Shown here piece after piece: positions 45,706 to 57,885 of a DNA stretch of 64,000 bases. The DNA is taken from assembly GCA_027943245.1 (NCBI GenBank), contig JANDJZ010000036.1, positions 124,001-188,000 of the forward strand, in the 5' to 3' direction. Under the pieces are notes generated by a model. That model saw nothing but the letters and a program-made list of their open reading frames with translations, did not search any database and was not told the origin of the DNA. Each line of letters opens with the position of its first letter. Within the stretch, counting starts at the first letter, position 1. The DNA is from Acanthamoeba sp. SK_2022b (lineage: Eukaryota; Discosea; Longamoebia; Acanthamoebidae). The position numbers and the translations under genes are program-made.

Positions 45706-48700
45706 ATGGAGTCCTACTGTTACGATACCGATGAAGATGAAGGCCAATTGGCACATGACGTAGGTGAAGGAGAGGAGGAAATGTTCCATCGACCGTTGAA
45801 CAGCCTTGCAGAAAGTGAGGAATTGGTGCTGACCCCTTTGATGCTCAAATCCATCGACGGCCGCCTCTCGACATCATTTGGAGATAAAAGTGATGGAGAA
45901 GCGCCCATGACTACCAGCATCTCAAGTGGCTCTGGAGGCGTGGTTCCACCATTTGGCAATGCCCACTTCGTGGTGGTGCATTACAACGGCAACAAGAGCG
46001 ACGACGAGGTGCTGCGCGCTGCCGTACCGGCGGAGGGGGACGAGGCCGATACAAGGCGGCAGCCATGGGGCAGCCCTGGAGCACTGGGCCTACGGGACCA
46101 CCACAATCGCAGAAAGCTCAGCAGTGGCAGTCGTGTCAGGTGCCCTTCTTCTAGACAACTACCCTTTGGGGGGGGCAAGTTATTCCAAAGTTGCCATAAG
46201 GCTGAGTCTCCCTAACTGCAGGCGAGACAACGAAAGGGTGGCCGCGGCGCTGGTGGACGACGACCGAGTGCACTGCACCACCCAGGGCGCCAACTTTGAC
46301 CTGGTGCTCCGCTACCGGCCCGACGGCCGCTTCCTTCTTGCTGGCCTCGTCCTGCGTCAACGTACGTTTTCCCCGCTTTGTGCGGCAACGTTGACGCGGC
46401 TGCCCACCAGCTGGCCAAGAGCCAACACAAGAAAGCTCATTCGCTCCTCCCTCATTGCATCACCAGCGCCGTCGGGCTGGCCCCATCCGGTCCGTAGCGT
46501 TGCGGTGTGGGCTTACGGAGCGTCGGACGACGAACGGGAGCCCAGCACAGGCGAGTACTCGGACTGCTTCAACGAACTCGATGAGGGCAGGAGCCTCGCG
46601 CAGGATGAGATGCCGTCGGAGCTCGTCCACCCGCCGCCGCTGGCCTACCTCCACATCAAGCCCGACGAACGCGCTATACACTTGCCCTTGAAGAAGCCAG
46701 TCTTGGTCAAGTACCTCCACGTCAAGTTCATCTCGGCCTATAACACGCACAGCGACAGCAAAAAGGCACCCAACATCCAAGTCGGGTTTCTGGGTTTGAC
46801 CGGGCTGTGCGTGCCGCCGGGCGGCCGGCTGTTCAACGACCAAGTGAACGCCGAAGAGGAGGAGATCTGTTTTGTGCGACGACTCCCGCCAGCCATGATT
46901 TATGGCTACAGACCACCGCCGATCCTGATCTCCCTCACTGAGGAGTTCTACGACTACATGCTCTCTCACCGCTTCCTCTACCTCTTCCCTCAACTGGGCC
47001 TAGTGCGTCGCCTCCTCCACTCTCCCATTGGCACAGTTGTGTGCGAGACGCTGACACATCGCCTTTTGAAACCGCCTTATAACGTGCTGGTAGACGCTTG
47101 GTCGCAATGCCACGTCGTTTGAAGACCTGCGAGCAATGCTCAACGAGGTCATACGAGAAGGCACGCTGCGCGCTGCCGGACCGGGCGGGAGCGATTTGGC
47201 CTTTTTCCATGGACCCTCGCCCTTTGACGATCAGCTCATCAGGATGTGCGGGCTCTGGAACCAGAACCCGACCATCGCCTTCGTGGTACACGGCGCCGCG
47301 CAGTTGCACCCTTTGACATAGGCAAACTCGCAGGCGAATTCACGTTATGATTCGTGTCTGTGCATCAGGATCTGCACAACCAACTCTTCTACGTCATGAA
47401 CAATGTCAACGTGACCGCGGAGAAGGTGCGGAGCTTTCTGAGCGAATGCCTGGCCGGCTCCTATCCACGTCAGATGCGCCCGTCGGAGCTCGAGAGAATT
47501 GGCCGCCTTGGTAGCGGGTATGCACGCACGAGGTGACCTCCTGTGTTTGTGTGTTATAACACGTTCGGGGTGTGGTGTTTGCGGACAGTGCCTTCGGGTC
47601 GGTTTTCAAAGCCGTCCACAAGCCCACAGGCGAAGAGGTGGCAGTCAAGGTCCTGACCGAGTCCATGCCCGAGGAGGTGGCGCTGCTTCAGATGTGTCGC
47701 GAATGCCCCGAGATCGTGCAATGCCGCGCGTCCTTCAAGAACCCCCGAGGCGACAGCATTTGGGTCCTCCCTCTCTCCCACTCTCCCCTGGATGGTCATG
47801 TGCTGTCTCGGTTCCCACTGATGTTCCAAGGTCAGGTGGTGATGGAGTACTGCGGAGGCGGCAGCGCCTGGGATCTCGTGGACGACCGGCTCTTCGGGAT
47901 GAAGGAGGAGCATGTGGCCACCATCCTGAAGTCCGTGCTCACCGCTCTGGTCTACCTCGAGGAACACGGCATCGTTCACCGCGACATCAAAGTAAGTACT
48001 ACGTTATCTCCCCCATCCTGGGTTGTCGCTAGCGACTGTTGTCTTAGGTTTCTCCTCATCTCTTCTGCAGCCCGACAACATCATCTTCACCGCAGACGGC
48101 CACGTCAAGCTGAGTACGTGCTACGCCAGGCAGTCCTCTAGCTTGGGCCGTGCCCGATAAGCCACTGACCATGCGCACCATGTGTGAATACGTATGTGCT
48201 TTGTAGCTGATCTGGGCTGCGGACGAGTGTTGTCGAAGGGCGACATGGCAGCAACACAGGCGGGTCACATCGTCGCGCGGCCGCCTGAAATGGGCCGCGC
48301 GTACTACGACCACAGGACGGACATCTGGAGCGTGGGCAAAGTCGCCCTGCTGTTGGCCCGTCTGGCCCAGCTGCCTGGCGTGATTAACATCCAACGCGCC
48401 GAAGACGTGGATTTCGGAAACTGGCACCCATCCCTTCGCAACTTTGTCGGGCGCTGCCTGCAGCCCCAGCACAGCCGAGACAACGCCGCCACGATGCTTC
48501 AGGTATTTCCTCCTCCTCCTCCTCCTCCTCCTACTCTGATCGCTACCTATGTTGATATGTTGACGTCTGAGCCCTTTCGAAGGATCTGTTCATCACGACG
48601 TTTGCTCGAGACCACACTCTCTTTGAGGACTACTGCCGCGGCGTAGAACTCGTAAAGTCACAGCAGTTGGTGCGCTTTGTTTGACTCTATCTCCGCCACA

Positions 48701-50747
48701 ACATTACTCTGATCAGTAGTACACTCGCGTACTTGCACTCGCGTACTTTGCACGCGTGCAGAACCAAACGAAGCCAATCATGGCCCTGCTCGACCAGCTG
48801 CGCCTAAAGGACGAGTCGACGAACCAGATCGCCTTTATACTCGACGTGTTCTCGTCGACCCTTCGCTGCACCGGGAACGAACACCTGCACCTCGACCTCA
48901 AAGAGGCCCTCGAGTCGGCCCTGATCGACCATACAACCCGCATCCTCATCATCGGCGGCACGCGTACGTTCACTACAGGCCCACCGCCCGAGAACGTGCA
49001 TTAATCGACATGGCATTGACACTTTTCCCGCGACAGGCGAGGGCAAGTCTTCGTTTATCAACGCCTTGGCCGGGGCCAAGCTCTGTAAGGTGGGCAGCGT
49101 GCTCAAGGAGACCAAGGGTTGCGAGGTACACCTCACACCTTGCCCTCCAACAATGTAGCAATACGCCGCTTTCGCTCGCATGTTGAAACGCGAGGTGTGT
49201 GCGTGCGTGCGTGCGTGTGCACCAAGTGGCGAGACCTAGACTTGGGCAGGGACAAGATCAAGATCATGGACTCCCGCGGCAACGCGGAGTTCGAAGACGA
49301 GGCCGTGCACGACGATGAGGATCTTAAGTCGTTTGTCTACATCCCACAGAAAACCCCTCTCCGTAAGCCTGTCCGCATCTCGTTTGAAATTTTACGCATC
49401 TCCCCCCCTCTCCGGCTCGGAAAGGTTGACCCCTTTAGGCACGCAGAGTTGATCAAGGAGGAGCTGCGGAAAGGACACCCCGACATCGTCATCTTCGTCG
49501 CAAAGGCCAAGCAACTCGACACCAAGCAGAACACTGAGAACCTGCGATTCCTGAAGGAGGTCCTGCAATTCATCAGGTAACGGATGGTCGGCAACAACAG
49601 CACGCTCCCACATCGTCTTACTTCGCCGCCTGCAATGCTCTTGCTTCCTAGGGAGAACGACCCCAAGCGGCCCTTCCCCTGCGTGCTGGGCATCACCTCG
49701 CAGGTGGACGAGCTGGACCCCGTCAGGCGGCCGCCCGCCGACAAGCTCCAGCAGATCGAGCACGCGCGCCAGATCATGCACTCGCGCATGGAGAACTGCC
49801 TTCGGCCTCTCTTTGAAGAGGTACTCGGCTGCCGTGCGCCTATCGCAGCTGGGCGGAATCTGACCTTGCGTCTCGCTGTACGGAAAGGTGGGCAACGAAA
49901 GCATCGAAGTGGGCACATCCGTGACGCTGGACTACCAGCTCGCGCCCAAGCTGACCACATTCGCCGTCAGTAGTGTGGTGGAGTGGTCCGACGACGGCTC
50001 GCAGATTGTCGAGGACCACCGCTGGGGCACCGACGCCGTGCGTCGCCATCTCACCGAGGATGGCAACGTTCGGGTCACCCTCGGCCTGGTACGCGTTTCC
50101 CTTCCGCGTGTGGAGCTCCCCCTCCTCTCTTATAAGAACGTCAAGGCAAGACTTGGCAGCTCACGCTCTCACGATGGTGGTGCGAATCAGCTGGCCACAT
50201 GCCGGATGCAGAACAAGCCGCGCCTGGTGGCCAGGGCGTGGGCCAACTACTACGGCCAGTTCATTAATCGCCTGTTGGCCGAGGGACAGAGCGTGCCCGT
50301 CCAAATCTGGATTCTGCTGGCCCAGCTCGTCGTTTGCACCGGTCTTGTAACCAAGACGCCGCACTCCATCATTAACTCCTTCTTCGAACAGGTTGGCTCA
50401 CGCCTCCAATCTTGTACCATGCACACTGCACACTGATAGCTCCATGGTTGGGCTCCCGATATATCAGGTGGCACAGCTCTGCTTCGTAGATGCACCCGGC
50501 AAGCCAGGACATCTCTACGTGTATCGGGGCATGTTCTCGTGGAAGTACCGCCTCCTGGCCTACTCAGGTACAACCGCCAACTCTTGCCGGTCCAGTGCCA
50601 CATGCCTCACCGCCTAACCGGTTCTTCCTCCGTGCAGAGTTGCTGGACCGTGTGGCGGAGGCCCTGGGCGAGTTCATTGTGAAGGGCCACCTCTACCGTA
50701 CTCACGCCACCTTCGAGCGGCTGCTGGCCATTTTGTGGGAGCCCTGA
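45706..50747 (+). CDS. Giant fusion: beta-sandwich-like N-terminus + STE-like protein kinase + P-loop GTPase
   Basis: Starts MESYCYDTDEDEGQ at 45706. Splices with matching phase link all parts, including joins at 46141/46222, 47001/47099, 47279/47371 and about 48675/48760. The N-terminal 400 residues include YLHIKPDERAIHLPLKKPV and YLHVKFISAYN, resembling a galactose-binding/DOC-like sandwich (tentative). The kinase follows: RIGRLGSG (glycine loop), EEVAVKVL (ATP-binding Lys), HGIVHRDIK with PDNIIF, then DLGCGR for DFG and ARPPEM for APE. Its C-terminal side joins KSQQL to NQTKPIMALLDQL. The GTPase then reads IIGGTGEGKSSFINALAG (P-loop), IKIMDSRGN (DxxG) and GITSQVDEL (T/NKxD-like). The tail, about 250 residues, is helical and unrecognised, ending AILWEP. 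No known protein with this order comes to mind. Confidence 0.75.
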
Positions 50748-50954
50748 AGGGAAAACATGTTATTCTTTGTATTTAAGGTGTTTCATAACACCGCCTTTTT
50801 GGTTTGTTTCACACTGGGCGCTGTCATCTTCTTTCATTAAAGATCCCCACTCCAGGCACTGGAGGCACACCTCTTCTCTCTTGCGACTGCCTGTGCACCA
50901 AGTTCATCAAAAAGTGCTCTTTGCCTCTTCACTATTGTCTCTTTCATTGTTGTT

Positions 50955-53900
50955 TCATGGAGAGGAAGGTTCGTCGTCGCCAGCAAGCAGTTGAAGGCGA
51001 GCGAGCACATCTTCCATATGGGGCCGACGGGAAGGGTCGGCGTGCCAGCACTTCTTGATGAGCTTCTTTAGTGCCTGCGGGCACTCATTGGGGATCTGCG
51101 GCCGGCGGCCCTCAAGCACGTCGAGCGACACGCCCATGAAGTTGCGCCCGGCGAAGGGCTGCCGTCTTGTCAGCACTTCCCACATGATGATGCCGAACGA
51201 GTACACGTCGGCTCTCTCCCCGTACTTCTCGCCGCGGATGATCTCCGGTGCAGTCCAGCAGGGCGTGCCGCACCGGGTCATGGTGGCGTTCTCCTCCTTG
51301 ATGCGCGCCAGGCCAAAGTCGGCCACCTTCACGTTCCACGTCTCGTCCACGAGTAGATTCGACGGCTTCAGATCCCTGTGCACGATCACCGGCTGCAGCG
51401 AATGCAGGTATGTAACGCCCAGCGCCGCGCTCCTCAGCAAGTTCATCTGCGGCGGATAGCGCGAGGTTAGCCCACTCAAGGACGCAGGGCGTTTGGATGG
51501 AAGTTTGGGTGGGAGGCACCTTCTGCTGCCAGGAGAGCTTGATGGCAGGGTCTGCGAGGATCTCCTTGAGGCAGCCCTGCTTCACGAACTCGGTCATGAT
51601 GCACAGGTTGGGCCGCCGCACGCACGCGCCGATGAAGAGGACGATGTTGGGGTGGTGCAGCTCCGAGAGGAAGGCCATCTCCGCTCGGAACTCGAGCATG
51701 CGGCGCTCGTCGAGCTTCTGCTTGATGAACCGCTTCACCGCCACGTCCACGCCCTTCCACTTGCCCCGGTACACCACGCCGTACGATCCCATCCCTATCT
51801 GCCTGCCCAGCTGGATCTCGTGGAAGTCAATCACCCACCGGCACAGGTTGGCCGACGTGAGATAGGTGTCCTCCTTGAACTGCATGCCCTCGCCCACGAC
51901 CGTGTGCAGCTCCTCGTCTTCGTCCTGGTGGCCCTCGTCCACCGATCCGCCAGTTCCAGACGACGACTCGGCAGCGTCCTTGAGCGTGACGCCGCCAAAG
52001 AATCGGCTCTCCAGCCCTCTCACCTTCACCTCATAAAGTCGCGCTCCTGATGAAGAACGAATGCTCTCGACTTAGCGCGCCTCTCAGCAGCGGACAACAA
52101 AGGAGAAGACCAATAGCACCTTCGCCGCGATGCGGCGTGTCCGAGGGCATGTCAAACTTGCCCAGGCAGTAGATGCGGTTGGTCTCGCGTCCCAGATCGG
52201 TGTCCTTGAGCTTGCGGAAGGCCGAGTCCGACAGGAGCACCTGGCCGCCATGCGCCATCGCCGTGATACGGGCGGCGGCGTTGACTGCAGGCCCGATGTA
52301 TTCGGCTCTTCGCGTCATGGCGTCTCGCACAATGCGCGGGTTTCCCACGTGTACGCCCATCCTCACGCGCAGCCCCTTGTATATCACCCTGCATGCAGCG
52401 ATATTCAGCGATCGACATAGGTGAGCGGTAAGCCATCACAAGGGGAGGAGCAATAAAGATCAGGAAAGGCGTACCGATCGTCGGTGTCGGCCCATTCCTC
52501 GGCGGCACCCGGGTGCTGCAGAAGCGCCTCGGGCCAGTCGGCCTGCACGAGAGCGATCTGGGATTGCATGCACCACTCCACGGCATCTTTGGTGTGTTGG
52601 AAGGCCATGCAGAACGAGCCCTCCCCGCTGTTCCTGTCCCTGTCGGCGCGGGCGGCTTGAGCAAATGCCCTTCTTCCGTCGGCGGAGAGGTAGAAGAGAG
52701 TACCTGTGGAAGGCGATCTCGTAACCCTGGTGCTTCTTGAGCAGACCGCGCAGGATCTCGTTGTGGAGCACCGTGGCGTCGCGCATGGCCTCCGGGTTGA
52801 ACTCCCACAGAGAGGCGGCGCGGGTGATGTCGGAGAAGACGATGGTAACCTCGCCCTCTGGCGCGCGCCAGCCCACCGTACCCTCCTCGCGCCACTCTTT
52901 GGCTCGATGGCTGTCCGAGCTCGATGCCGACGAGCCGGTGGTATTGGAGGCCGAGCGGGCGTTGGAGGCCGACCACGACTGTACGTGGTCGTCCAGCGAG
53001 GAGGAGGACTTGGTGAAGGTGCCAGTGTCCTCGGACATGTTGCTCAAGCGGGTCATCGCCTCCTGTAACACAGCCACCGCTCTTCCGGTCAGCCTCCCCG
53101 CGTCAACACAATCGCTTTGAAGTAGGCGAGCGCACGAGGAACGAGGGGCGGACAGAAGGGTCCTGATGCCATGCGTTGACGAGGAGCTCCAGGTACTCAA
53201 TCGGCATGTCCGTGGTGGAGGGCAACGCGGGCCTGGCCCCGTCTCGGATCACTGCCACGGCCACTGCCGCTTGGCTGGCACCAGTTCCAGCCGAGCCAAA
53301 AACAAACACAGTAGACGACCAGATATGAGGACGGTTCCACGCGAGCGTGAGTTTGGGCGGGAGACCGAGGCGAGGGCGCACCTGAGGCCCAAGAAGGGCT
53401 GCTCGCGTGTCAGTAGCTCCCAGAGGATGATGCCGAAGGAGTAGACGTCGGCCTGGGCGAGGTCCAGGCTGGCGCACTCGTTCAGAACCTCCGGGGCGGT
53501 CCAGTGGATGCTGCCCTGACCGAGCTTGGTGTGTCCCTGCTTGAGGTCCTCCTTGAACTTGGTCAACCCGAAGTCGCTCACCTGCGCGGCATGTCGATTA
53601 AGGCGAGATCACCGCAACGAGGAGCGTGATGAGCGCACTCGAGAGAATTGTACCTTGATGTTCCACTTGGTATCGAGCAGCAAGTTGAGCGACTTGAGAT
53701 CCCTATGTACGATGCCCGACGAATGGAGGAAGTGCATCCCCTTGGCCGTCTGGTAGGCCATCCTGATCCGCAGGGCTCCCGGGATATCGGGAATGAGCTC
53801 GTTGTGCAGCAGCTGTAAGTGCGGGCCACTCCCCGGTTAGCCTTTTTTCCCTTGGACTCTGGGGCCCCAGTTGGAGGTAGGGAGGCGACGTGCCTCAAAG

Positions 53901-56900
53901 AGGGAGCCGAGGGCCATGAACTCCATGACGATGCACAGCTTGGGCGGCTTGGTACACGCTGCCATGAACAGCACCACGTTCGGATGCCTAAGCGCAGTCA
54001 TCACCCGCACCTGCACATCGCTGATATCAGCTTCTAATCCGCCGTGAGAGACATGCCATGCCTGATGGGGCTTCACCTCATCCTTGAAGTTGCGCTCGAG
54101 CTCGCGAGTGGTCGCGGTCGAGGCCATCAGCTTGACTGCCACTTCCGTGCCCTTCCAGGTCGCCTTGTACACCACGCCATGACCTCCGGCGCCCAGCTGG
54201 TCGCCCATCTCGATCTCATCGATGTCCACCTCCCAGTCGTCGGTGCGCCTGGTCCTCCGCTCAATGAATACGAAGAAGCCTACTATCACGCAGGCCAGCA
54301 CCAACAGCGCAATCGCCAGCGCAGGAATGATGCTCCCTAGGATCGCGGCCAGCGGCACGCCATCGGAGGTGTGCTGCTCGATCTGAATCTCGCAGTAGTC
54401 GCCCTCAAAGCCAGCCGTCGTACACACGCAGGCACCCTCCGTGCACAACCCGCGATCGGAGCAGAGGGTGCCTTTGTAGATACAGCCGGCGTACGAGCTC
54501 GCCTTGACTCCGCCGGCACACGTCACCGAGCCCACGAAATCAAGCATTCGCGCACGCACGCCCAGAGCGGACTGCGAGGCCACTGCCATTCCATTTCTGC
54601 CGAGTCACGCAGCAGACCCGATGGATGAGTTGAGGATAGGCATGTGCTCCGGAGGAGTTTGAGGCGGTTGCCTACCTAGAGGCGAGACGGTCAGCAGACG
54701 CGTCAGTCTGAGTCCAGAAGACCCAGTCGATGAGGGCCGTGACACCGGGACATTCCCCGGTGTTCGTTGGGGAGAGAATGAAATAGCTCAACCCCACGAT
54801 CGGCCAACTATTCGTTCCATTACCTGTTGCCCAAGTTAGTTTTCAGCTGGCAACGACAACAACATCGAATTTGGAACTTTACCTAAAACGAGCTCCGTGG
54901 CTTCTGGCTGGTCGTCAAAGTCATTGATGGCAGAGGAGATGGCGGATGATGACACGGTCACGCGGTTGCCCTTTGCATTTTGGAGGTCGGCAAACTTGAT
55001 CAGCTTGTTCTGCACTACCTCGTGGAAGGTCCACATGCTCAAGGAGTAGGCCGTGGCGGCCACGGTGCCTACTACATCGTCGGTGCTCACGCCAGGGCAG
55101 GCAAACAAGTCGGTGTTGCCCACCTGACCCTCCAGCTCTTAGCTGCGTCGCGCCAAATGGGTGCATGTAAAGGCGCGATAGGTACCATTGCGGCGAAGAG
55201 CGAGTTGACGCTAGAGAAAGCCTGAGTAAATATGAGTGATACCTCCGAAGTGTAGTTGGGGCATACGACGGTGATTGAAGAATTGGGAAGCAATGGAGCC
55301 AGGTCAGGGTTGAGGTTGCGAATGGCTGAATGATTCCAGTGATCGACAATCCCCGTGTAGACGGAGGCGAGAGTGTCAATGTCGAAGACCAACGTCGCTC
55401 CTAGAGGAAGGCCAGGCACCTGCAAAAAAAGTCGGGGCATGGGGAAGCAAAGTCCTTATCAACCATCTGTTTGGGGGTGGACATCGAAGAGACGTACGTT
55501 GTACGCGGCGCCGATGGCATAGCCAAGCGAGGGGACCGTGACTAGATTGGATTCTTGTCTCTTCAGAGCGGTGGTAGGCAGGGCGGCGTTGGTAGTGCCA
55601 AAACTGACGATGCCTGCAATGAACGCAATTAATTGATCATGTAGCGCGACATGCCGAGAAATGTATGATTGTCTGATGGCCGTACCAGAGGCAATGTCGC
55701 TATAGGTAGAGTTGTCGTCAGCGACGAAATATTTAAAGTTGTAGCTGCCGACCGGGTAGTCATTCGCCCAGCCCGTATAGACATTGAACGCGGGGCCTTC
55801 GCCCAGTAGGTAGGGTGTCGATACGGTGACGCTGTCGCACACCACCTTCTGCAGTACTCCAATGCATTTCCTGTGTGTCGATTATAATTGCATTGATAAA
55901 TGCGTCAGCGGTTATGACAGAGAAACAGGCAGCAAAATTGACCGGCTATCGCGTACGCCTTGTAGGCCAAACTGAGCGGAGCGTAGCCAAGAGAGCGCAT
56001 CAGGGTTTCGGCCCGCTGGTTGAGCTGTGCCCAGGCGAAGAAATCGATAAACTCGGTCAACTGAGAACAGTCGGCGCGGCTCTGGTTGACGAAGAACACG
56101 GCAAAGCTGAGCATGCACATGGGCCACGATGTCGACAAGTTGCCGTTGTGGACGTCCACTGCCAAGTTGCCGGCGTTGACGAGATCATAGACCTCCTCCA
56201 TGGCTGACTCCACAGCTTCTGCCGTAGCATTCAGCGTGACTCCTACGTACGCCAAAAATTAAGCACTCTGCTGTGAACTACGACGTAGAAGTGCTGGTAG
56301 GAGTATACCGGCGTTGTTTCTCATGAGGGCGTACTTCAGGCCAACGCTCTCGGCGTACGACGGAGTAGTGTAAGTCATGCTATACGGCGTGGCCTGGAGA
56401 GACAGAGCTACTGGTTGGAAAAAAAGGTCTTCTCCCTAGTTGTCTGGTGGGAATGGGTGCCCAGCGCACCTTGACCATCGACACTTGGGCCTCGCCGGGA
56501 GAGACAGGTGTGGTGTGGTTCGCAATCTTGGTGATTCTGCCCCAATCAGAGGCGGACGAGGAAAGGGTGCGACGCCAAGCGGCGTCGAACTCGGCGTTGA
56601 ACGCCGACATGGCGTTGGTGAAGGACCGCGAGATGCCGGCCAGAGTGTCGTTGGCACGCACCAAGCGAATCTTTTCGGTAGGCAGGGCGAGGCCGTCATT
56701 GAGTTGGGCGATGGCTGAGTCGTTCCACCAGACGATGTTGCCCACCCATATATTGCCCAGCGTGTAGCTGTCGAGCACCTGAACAGTAAACGTGAGCAAG
56801 CAGCACGGAGAAAGGGAACAAATGTAGTAATTAGAGGGGGGGGGGGTGTACCAACGGCACTGCCTGGTCAGAGCCGAGGTTATAGGCGATAACTATTGGC

Positions 56901-57525
56901 AGACCTGCGAACGGCAGCTCCTGCACGCCGTAGTAGTCGGTCACTTCGGCAGGAAAGGCAGCGTCGACCACCGCATAGTCCTGCACACAAGGGGCGTAAG
57001 AAGACTCCGGCTATTTGCGGATGAGCTCTCCTTTTTTGACGCACCAGCAGGCCAGCAGCGTAGTTGGTGAGTGCCGTTACTGTTTCTGCCTGGCTGTAGG
57101 TTACCGTCACATCGTCCTTGAGGTACTATTCGGAGACACCACAGTGCACGGCAAGTGAGGAAAAGTTGCGTGAGGCCGCACGTAACACTACGACATTCCG
57201 CAATCGAACAAGGGTGCAACTTGTGACAAGTGTGAAGTAGTGGCGCGAACAGGAGTGGCCCACGGCCAATACTGTGAATGCGGCAGAGGGTGGGCCATAC
57301 GCGGTAGTTGTCCCCCAGCTGGGTAAAGAGCGCCTCAGAGTACACGCCACCTTCGCCGGTTACAGTCACCACAGCCCCTGCCGCCAACCACAAGCGTGTG
57401 AGTGACACCACCACCGAGTGGCTTTGAAGAGCTAGAAGCTTGGAACCTTGAGTGGAAAGTAGGTGCACAAGCACCACCACAAGCCCAAGGCACAGTGCAA
57501 GAGGGTGACCCCGTAGAACGGACAT
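50955..57525 (-). CDS. Transmembrane receptor with periplasmic-binding-like ectodomain, two TKL kinases and a class III cyclase domain
   Basis: Order from the N-terminus: signal peptide ([20 protein letters not shown]); two phosphate-binding-protein-like (PstS/PBP) halves, for example [15 protein letters not shown] and [20 protein letters not shown]; an EGF-like cysteine cluster ([14 protein letters not shown]); a TM helix ([20 protein letters not shown]); kinase 1 with [20 protein letters not shown] and DFGLTK; a class III cyclase domain with [13 protein letters not shown] and [12 protein letters not shown]; and kinase 2 with [26 protein letters not shown] and TAPEI, ending DDEPSSP. Both kinases keep the catalytic Lys/Asp set. 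In the cyclase the first metal-binding Asp is present, but the second expected Asp site reads GEGSF, so activity is uncertain. Proteins of this plan form a large family in Acanthamoeba. They are likely surface sensors coupling a ligand to phosphorylation and cyclic nucleotide signals. Confidence 0.9.
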
Positions 57526-57885
57526 GGAACAGACAGTGTGCTTCGTGTGAGGAGAAGAAAAATAGCTCTCAGAAGGTAAGGGGAGCGAACTGCGGCCCGC
57601 TGCTTGCCACGAGATCGTAGGAGCATGTGGCCAATCCCCTGCATTTAATCATGCAACACAGCTGCCATTGGGCGGTAACCAGCTGGCGGTCGGCGGTAAA
57701 TAAGGAAAGCTGTGGAAAAAAGGAGCGTCGTCTCGCACCTCCAGGCATCCCCGCCGTGTCCGTTGTGACTTGTTGAACACAGGTTGAGGGTAATAGGTTT
57801 GGAGGCAATTCGTGGATGAATAAATATTACAACGGCGGGTTCTTCTGTCAAAGAGACGGAGGCATTAACGAAGCTGTTAGCCGCT
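57526..57885. other. Gap between receptor start and WH2 protein end
   Basis: Both flanking genes are on the minus strand, so this holds the receptor promoter and the WH2 gene terminator. Only short ORFs, none convincing. Confidence 0.4.
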
